Source: Mycolicibacterium duvalii
Lineage (GTDB): Bacteria; Actinomycetota; Actinomycetes; Mycobacteriales; Mycobacteriaceae
Length of the DNA: 64,000 nt
Assembly: GCF_010726645.1 (NCBI RefSeq)
Contig: NZ_AP022563.1
Span: 1,178,001-1,242,000, forward strand
Reading direction: 5' to 3'
Shown here: piece after piece, positions 61,434-64,000 of the stretch
How positions within the stretch are numbered: the first letter of the stretch is position 1
Layout of the letters: each line of letters begins with the position of its first letter
Made by a program: the position numbers and the translations under genes
The notes under the pieces: generated by a model
What the model was told of the DNA's origin: nothing
The model's database searches: none
Seen by the model: only the letters and a program-made list of their open reading frames with translations

Positions 61434-63128
61434 GTGCCGGAAATGGGCCCTGTGGCCGAGTTCGATTTCATCATCGTGGGGGCAGGCAGTGCGGGCTGTC
61501 TGCTCGCCAATCGGCTCAGTGCCAACCCTGATCATCGAGTGCTCCTGATCGAGGCGGGCGGCAAAGACGACTGGTTCTGGATCAAGGTGCCGGTCGGCTA
61601 TCTCTTCACGATTGCCAACCCCCGCACCGACTGGGGCTTCACCACAGAGGCCGACCCGGGTCTGGCCGGACGCAGCATCCTCTACGCGCGAGGACGCGTG
61701 ATCGGCGGCTGCTCGTCGATCAACGCCATGATCCACATGCGCGGGCAGGCCAGCGATTACGAGCTCTGGGCGCAAGCGACCGGCGACGAGCGATGGCTCT
61801 GGGGTGGCCCGGACGGCCCGGGCCAGACGCTGAAGATCTATAAGGAGCTGGAAGATTACTTCGGCGGCGCCGACGACTGGCATGGCGCCGACGGTGAAAT
61901 ACGGGTCGAGCGGCCGCGGGTGCGCTGGAAAATTCTGGACGCCTGGCAGGCTGCCGCGGCTCAGTCGGGCATCGCCCCGATCGAGGAGTTCAACCGGGGC
62001 GACAACTCCGGCAGTGCCTATTTCCATGTCAACCAACGGCGCGGTCGGCGCTGGTCGATGGCCGATGCGTTCCTGCACCCGGTCACCCACCGCGCCAATC
62101 TCACCGTCTACGCGAAGACCCAGGCGCTCCGGTTGCTGATCGACGATCAGGTCCACGACGGTCAGCGTCGCGGTGCCTGGACCACCGCGCAGCACCGCGT
62201 CACCGGTGTGCGGTTGCTGAAGGACGGCCGAACCGTCGACGTGCGAGCCCGCCGGGAGGTGATCCTGAGCGCCGGGGCCATCGGCTCGCCGCATCTCATG
62301 CAGGTCTCGGGCTTGGGCCCGGCGGGGCTGCTGCGCCGGCATCAGGTGCCGATCGCGGTCGATCTGCCCGGGGTCGGTGAGAACCTCCAGGATCATCTAC
62401 AGCTTCGGATGGTCTACCGCGTCCGGGGCGCGCGAACGGTCAACACGTTGTACCGGAACTGGATCACCCGCGCGGGCATGGGAATTCAGTACCTGCTGCT
62501 GCGGTCAGGCCCCCTGACGATGCCGCCGTCCACGCTGGGGGCTTTCGCCAGGAGCGACCCCGCCCTGGCCAGCCCTGATCTGGAATGGCATGTGCAGCCC
62601 TTGTCTCTGCCGAAGTTCGGCGACCCGCTGCATCCCTTCGGTGCCATCACTCCGTCGGTCTGCAATCTGCGACCCACGTCGCGTGGCCATGTGCGACTGG
62701 CCGCTGCGGATCCGCTGACCGATCCGAAGATCCTCTGCAACTACCTGTCTACCGATGCCGATCGCGACGTAGCGGTGCGCGGCCTGCGCATGACCAGAAA
62801 GATCATGGCGGCGCCGGCCCTGGCCCGCTACTGCCCGGAAGAGTTGCTTCCCGGCTCGAAACTGGTCACCGATGACGACCTGCAGACAGCGGCACGCGAA
62901 CTGGGAACCACCATCTTCCACCCGGTGGGCACGTGCGCGATGGGAGCCTTCGACACCCGCGGTCTGCCGCGGTCGGCTGCCACCGTCGTCGACACCGACT
63001 GCCGGGTGTTCCGCGTCGCCGGCCTTCGCGTGGTTGATGCCTCGGCGATGCCCGCCATCACGTCCGGGAACACCAACGCGCCGGTCATGCTGATCGCCGA
63101 GCGCGCGGCGCGGGCGATCCTGGAATGA
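61434..63128 (+). CDS. GMC-family flavoprotein oxidoreductase (choline dehydrogenase-like)
   Basis: 564 residues from GTG 61434 (GGAGG only three bases upstream; ATG 61443 would give a longer spacing). FAD motif GAGSAG (16-21), VIGGCSSINAMIHMRGQASDY block, ARREVILSAGAIGSPHLMQVSG (GMC signature 2) and the C-terminal active-site region TIFHPVGTCAMG with catalytic His, then VDASAMPAITSGNTNAPVMLIAERAA. It oxidises an alcohol, often a choline-like or long-chain or sterol alcohol, using FAD. Specificity unknown. Confidence 0.92.
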   Translation: MPEMGPVAEFDFIIVGAGSAGCLLANRLSANPDHRVLLIEAGGKDDWFWIKVPVGYLFTIANPRTDWGFTTEADPGLAGRSILYARGRVIGGCSSINAMIHMRGQASDYELWAQATGDERWLWGGPDGPGQTLKIYKELEDYFGGADDWHGADGEIRVERPRVRWKILDAWQAAAAQSGIAPIEEFNRGDNSGSAYFHVNQRRGRRWSMADAFLHPVTHRANLTVYAKTQALRLLIDDQVHDGQRRGAWTTAQHRVTGVRLLKDGRTVDVRARREVILSAGAIGSPHLMQVSGLGPAGLLRRHQVPIAVDLPGVGENLQDHLQLRMVYRVRGARTVNTLYRNWITRAGMGIQYLLLRSGPLTMPPSTLGAFARSDPALASPDLEWHVQPLSLPKFGDPLHPFGAITPSVCNLRPTSRGHVRLAAADPLTDPKILCNYLSTDADRDVAVRGLRMTRKIMAAPALARYCPEELLPGSKLVTDDDLQTAARELGTTIFHPVGTCAMGAFDTRGLPRSAATVVDTDCRVFRVAGLRVVDASAMPAITSGNTNAPVMLIAERAARAILE

Positions 63129-63249
63129 GGAGCCCAGGGCCGCAGCCCGGATTCGAAAGGCCCTTCGACGAAGGCCATTAGACCATCGTCCGCGCAGACG
63201 GCGTCGGCAGACGATGGGGCGCCCTTCGAGACCGCGATGGGAGTCAGCA

Positions 63250-64000
63250 GTGACAACACCCCACGTCCGGGCGACAGCCGAGGCCGGTGCGAGTCCCGGG
63301 TTGCCGAAGGCGCCCACCAGAATCCGAGGACTCGACCAGATCACCCGCGGCGGTCTCCCCCGCGGCCGAACCACCCTCGTCACCGGTGCGACCGGAACCG
63401 GCAAGACACTGCTGGCCCTGCAGTTCCTCGTCGCCGGCGCGCGCGAATACGCCGAACCCGGCGTCCTGCTCACGTTCGAGGAATCCGCGGACAAGGTCAG
63501 CGCCAACGTCGCCTCCCTGGGCTTCGACATCGAGGGTTTGCAGCACGACCGACTCCTCGTCGCCGACGCGTTCCGGGTGGACCCCACGGAATTCGGCGAG
63601 GCAGGCGAGTTCGCTCTGGAGCCGCTTTTCATCCTGCTCGCCGACTCGATCGACCGGATCGGCGCCAAGCGCGTCGTCCTCGACACCATCGAAGTGCTCT
63701 TCGGAGCGTTCGCGGAGCAGTCGATCGTGCGGGCGGAATTGCACCGCCTGTTCACCTGGCTCGAGGAGCGGAAGGTGACCGCGATCGTGACCGGCGAGCA
63801 CCACGACGGGCTCACCCGCCACGGGATCGAGGAATACGTGTCCGACTGCGTGATCGTGCTGGACCAGCGGGTGCACGAGGAGGTCGCCACCCGCATCCTC
63901 CGGATCGTCAAGTACCGCGGATCGGCGCACGAGACCAACGAGTACCCGTTCCTGATCTCGGATCGCGGCGTCACCGTGGTGCCCAGCACGTCGGTCCGTC
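63250..64000 (+). CDS. KaiC-like RecA-superfamily ATPase (3' partial)
   Basis: The frame is open from GTG 63250 (GGGAG at 63239-63243) to the right edge, 250 codons so far. Start of a KaiC domain: TRIRGLDQITRGGLPRGRTTLVTG, Walker A GATGTGKT (46-53), catalytic-Glu-like pair in LLTFEESADKV, Walker B-like RVVLDTIEVLF, then IVTGEHHDGLTRHGIEEYVSDCVIVLD. KaiC-type ATPases in non-cyanobacteria are linked to signalling and stress. A second domain and autophosphorylation sites, if present, lie outside the window. Confidence 0.88.
   Translation, partial: MTTPHVRATAEAGASPGLPKAPTRIRGLDQITRGGLPRGRTTLVTGATGTGKTLLALQFLVAGAREYAEPGVLLTFEESADKVSANVASLGFDIEGLQHDRLLVADAFRVDPTEFGEAGEFALEPLFILLADSIDRIGAKRVVLDTIEVLFGAFAEQSIVRAELHRLFTWLEERKVTAIVTGEHHDGLTRHGIEEYVSDCVIVLDQRVHEEVATRILRIVKYRGSAHETNEYPFLISDRGVTVVPSTSVR

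Noticed and set aside
63157..63176. CCTTCG-A-CGAAGG hairpin after the GMC oxidoreductase gene as terminator
   Set aside because: The stem is short and no U-rich tract follows, so termination cannot be claimed.

Overview
The window is GC-rich, densely packed bacterial DNA that reads as a mycolic-acid actinobacterium, most likely an environmental fast-growing Mycolicibacterium/Mycobacterium. Supporting this are two WS/DGAT-type acyltransferases, DUF4333-type and other lipobox lipoproteins, a mycoredoxin-like protein, a TspO homologue, an MbcA/MbcT-like (RES) toxin-antitoxin pair, a MazE(DUF3018)/MazF pair, frequent GTG starts and many ATGA/GTGA overlaps. No rRNA, tRNA, CRISPR array or intact transposase/integrase gene was seen. 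A gene runs off each edge: a winged-helix/hydrolase fusion on the left and a KaiC-like ATPase on the right.

Layout. 1-9.1 kb: single genes for lipoproteins, membrane proteins, a type-B carboxylesterase, an SCO6745-like protein, a DoxX-like protein with 11-residue tandem repeats, an enoyl-CoA hydratase and a secreted Gly/Pro/Ala repeat protein. 9.3-13.4 kb: a complete four-gene polyamine-type ABC importer operon. 13.7-32.3 kb: mostly stand-alone metabolic genes (MFS, TspO, siderophore-interacting protein, TetR-SDR-thioesterase operon, alpha/beta hydrolase, SDRs, VOC-ArsR operon, kinase fusion, MgtC-like and Kef-type transporters, RNase Z). 32.3-42.4 kb: stress and redox genes (methyltransferase, universal stress protein, WS/DGAT, RES toxin-antitoxin operon, TrpB2, mycoredoxin-like and DsbD-like proteins, and a phosphoribosyltransferase-hydrolase fusion resembling Rv0571c), followed by a decayed acyltransferase.

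43.06-57.92 kb is the most distinctive segment. It carries a catabolic gene set: two type I Baeyer-Villiger monooxygenases, four SDR-type domains or genes, two amidohydrolases, two VOC proteins, an acyl-CoA ligase, a PF10118 di-iron-type hydrolase, a frameshifted alpha/beta hydrolase and a TetR regulator. These lie in two divergent, tightly overlapping operons. A TTTACATA-N10-TATGTAAA palindrome lies between the divergent operons, with degenerate copies before the TetR gene and before the second monooxygenase. The whole block is bracketed by related non-coding sequence elements (43062-43141 and 57864-57920) that share 17 of 18 bases in direct orientation and 19 of 19 in inverted orientation, which looks like recombination or mobile-element footprints. 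The inferred role is ketone to ester/lactone, ring opening, oxidation, then CoA activation of an unknown, probably cyclic or aryl, ketone.

Right of that block lie a MazEF-type pair with a palindromic operator, a small Cys-rich secreted protein with a duplicated motif, an FKBP lipoprotein, a second WS/DGAT gene, a GMC oxidoreductase and the start of a KaiC-like gene. Several regulators have readable operators, most clearly an ArsR gene whose palindrome fills the spacer between the -35 and -10 boxes of a probably leaderless promoter.
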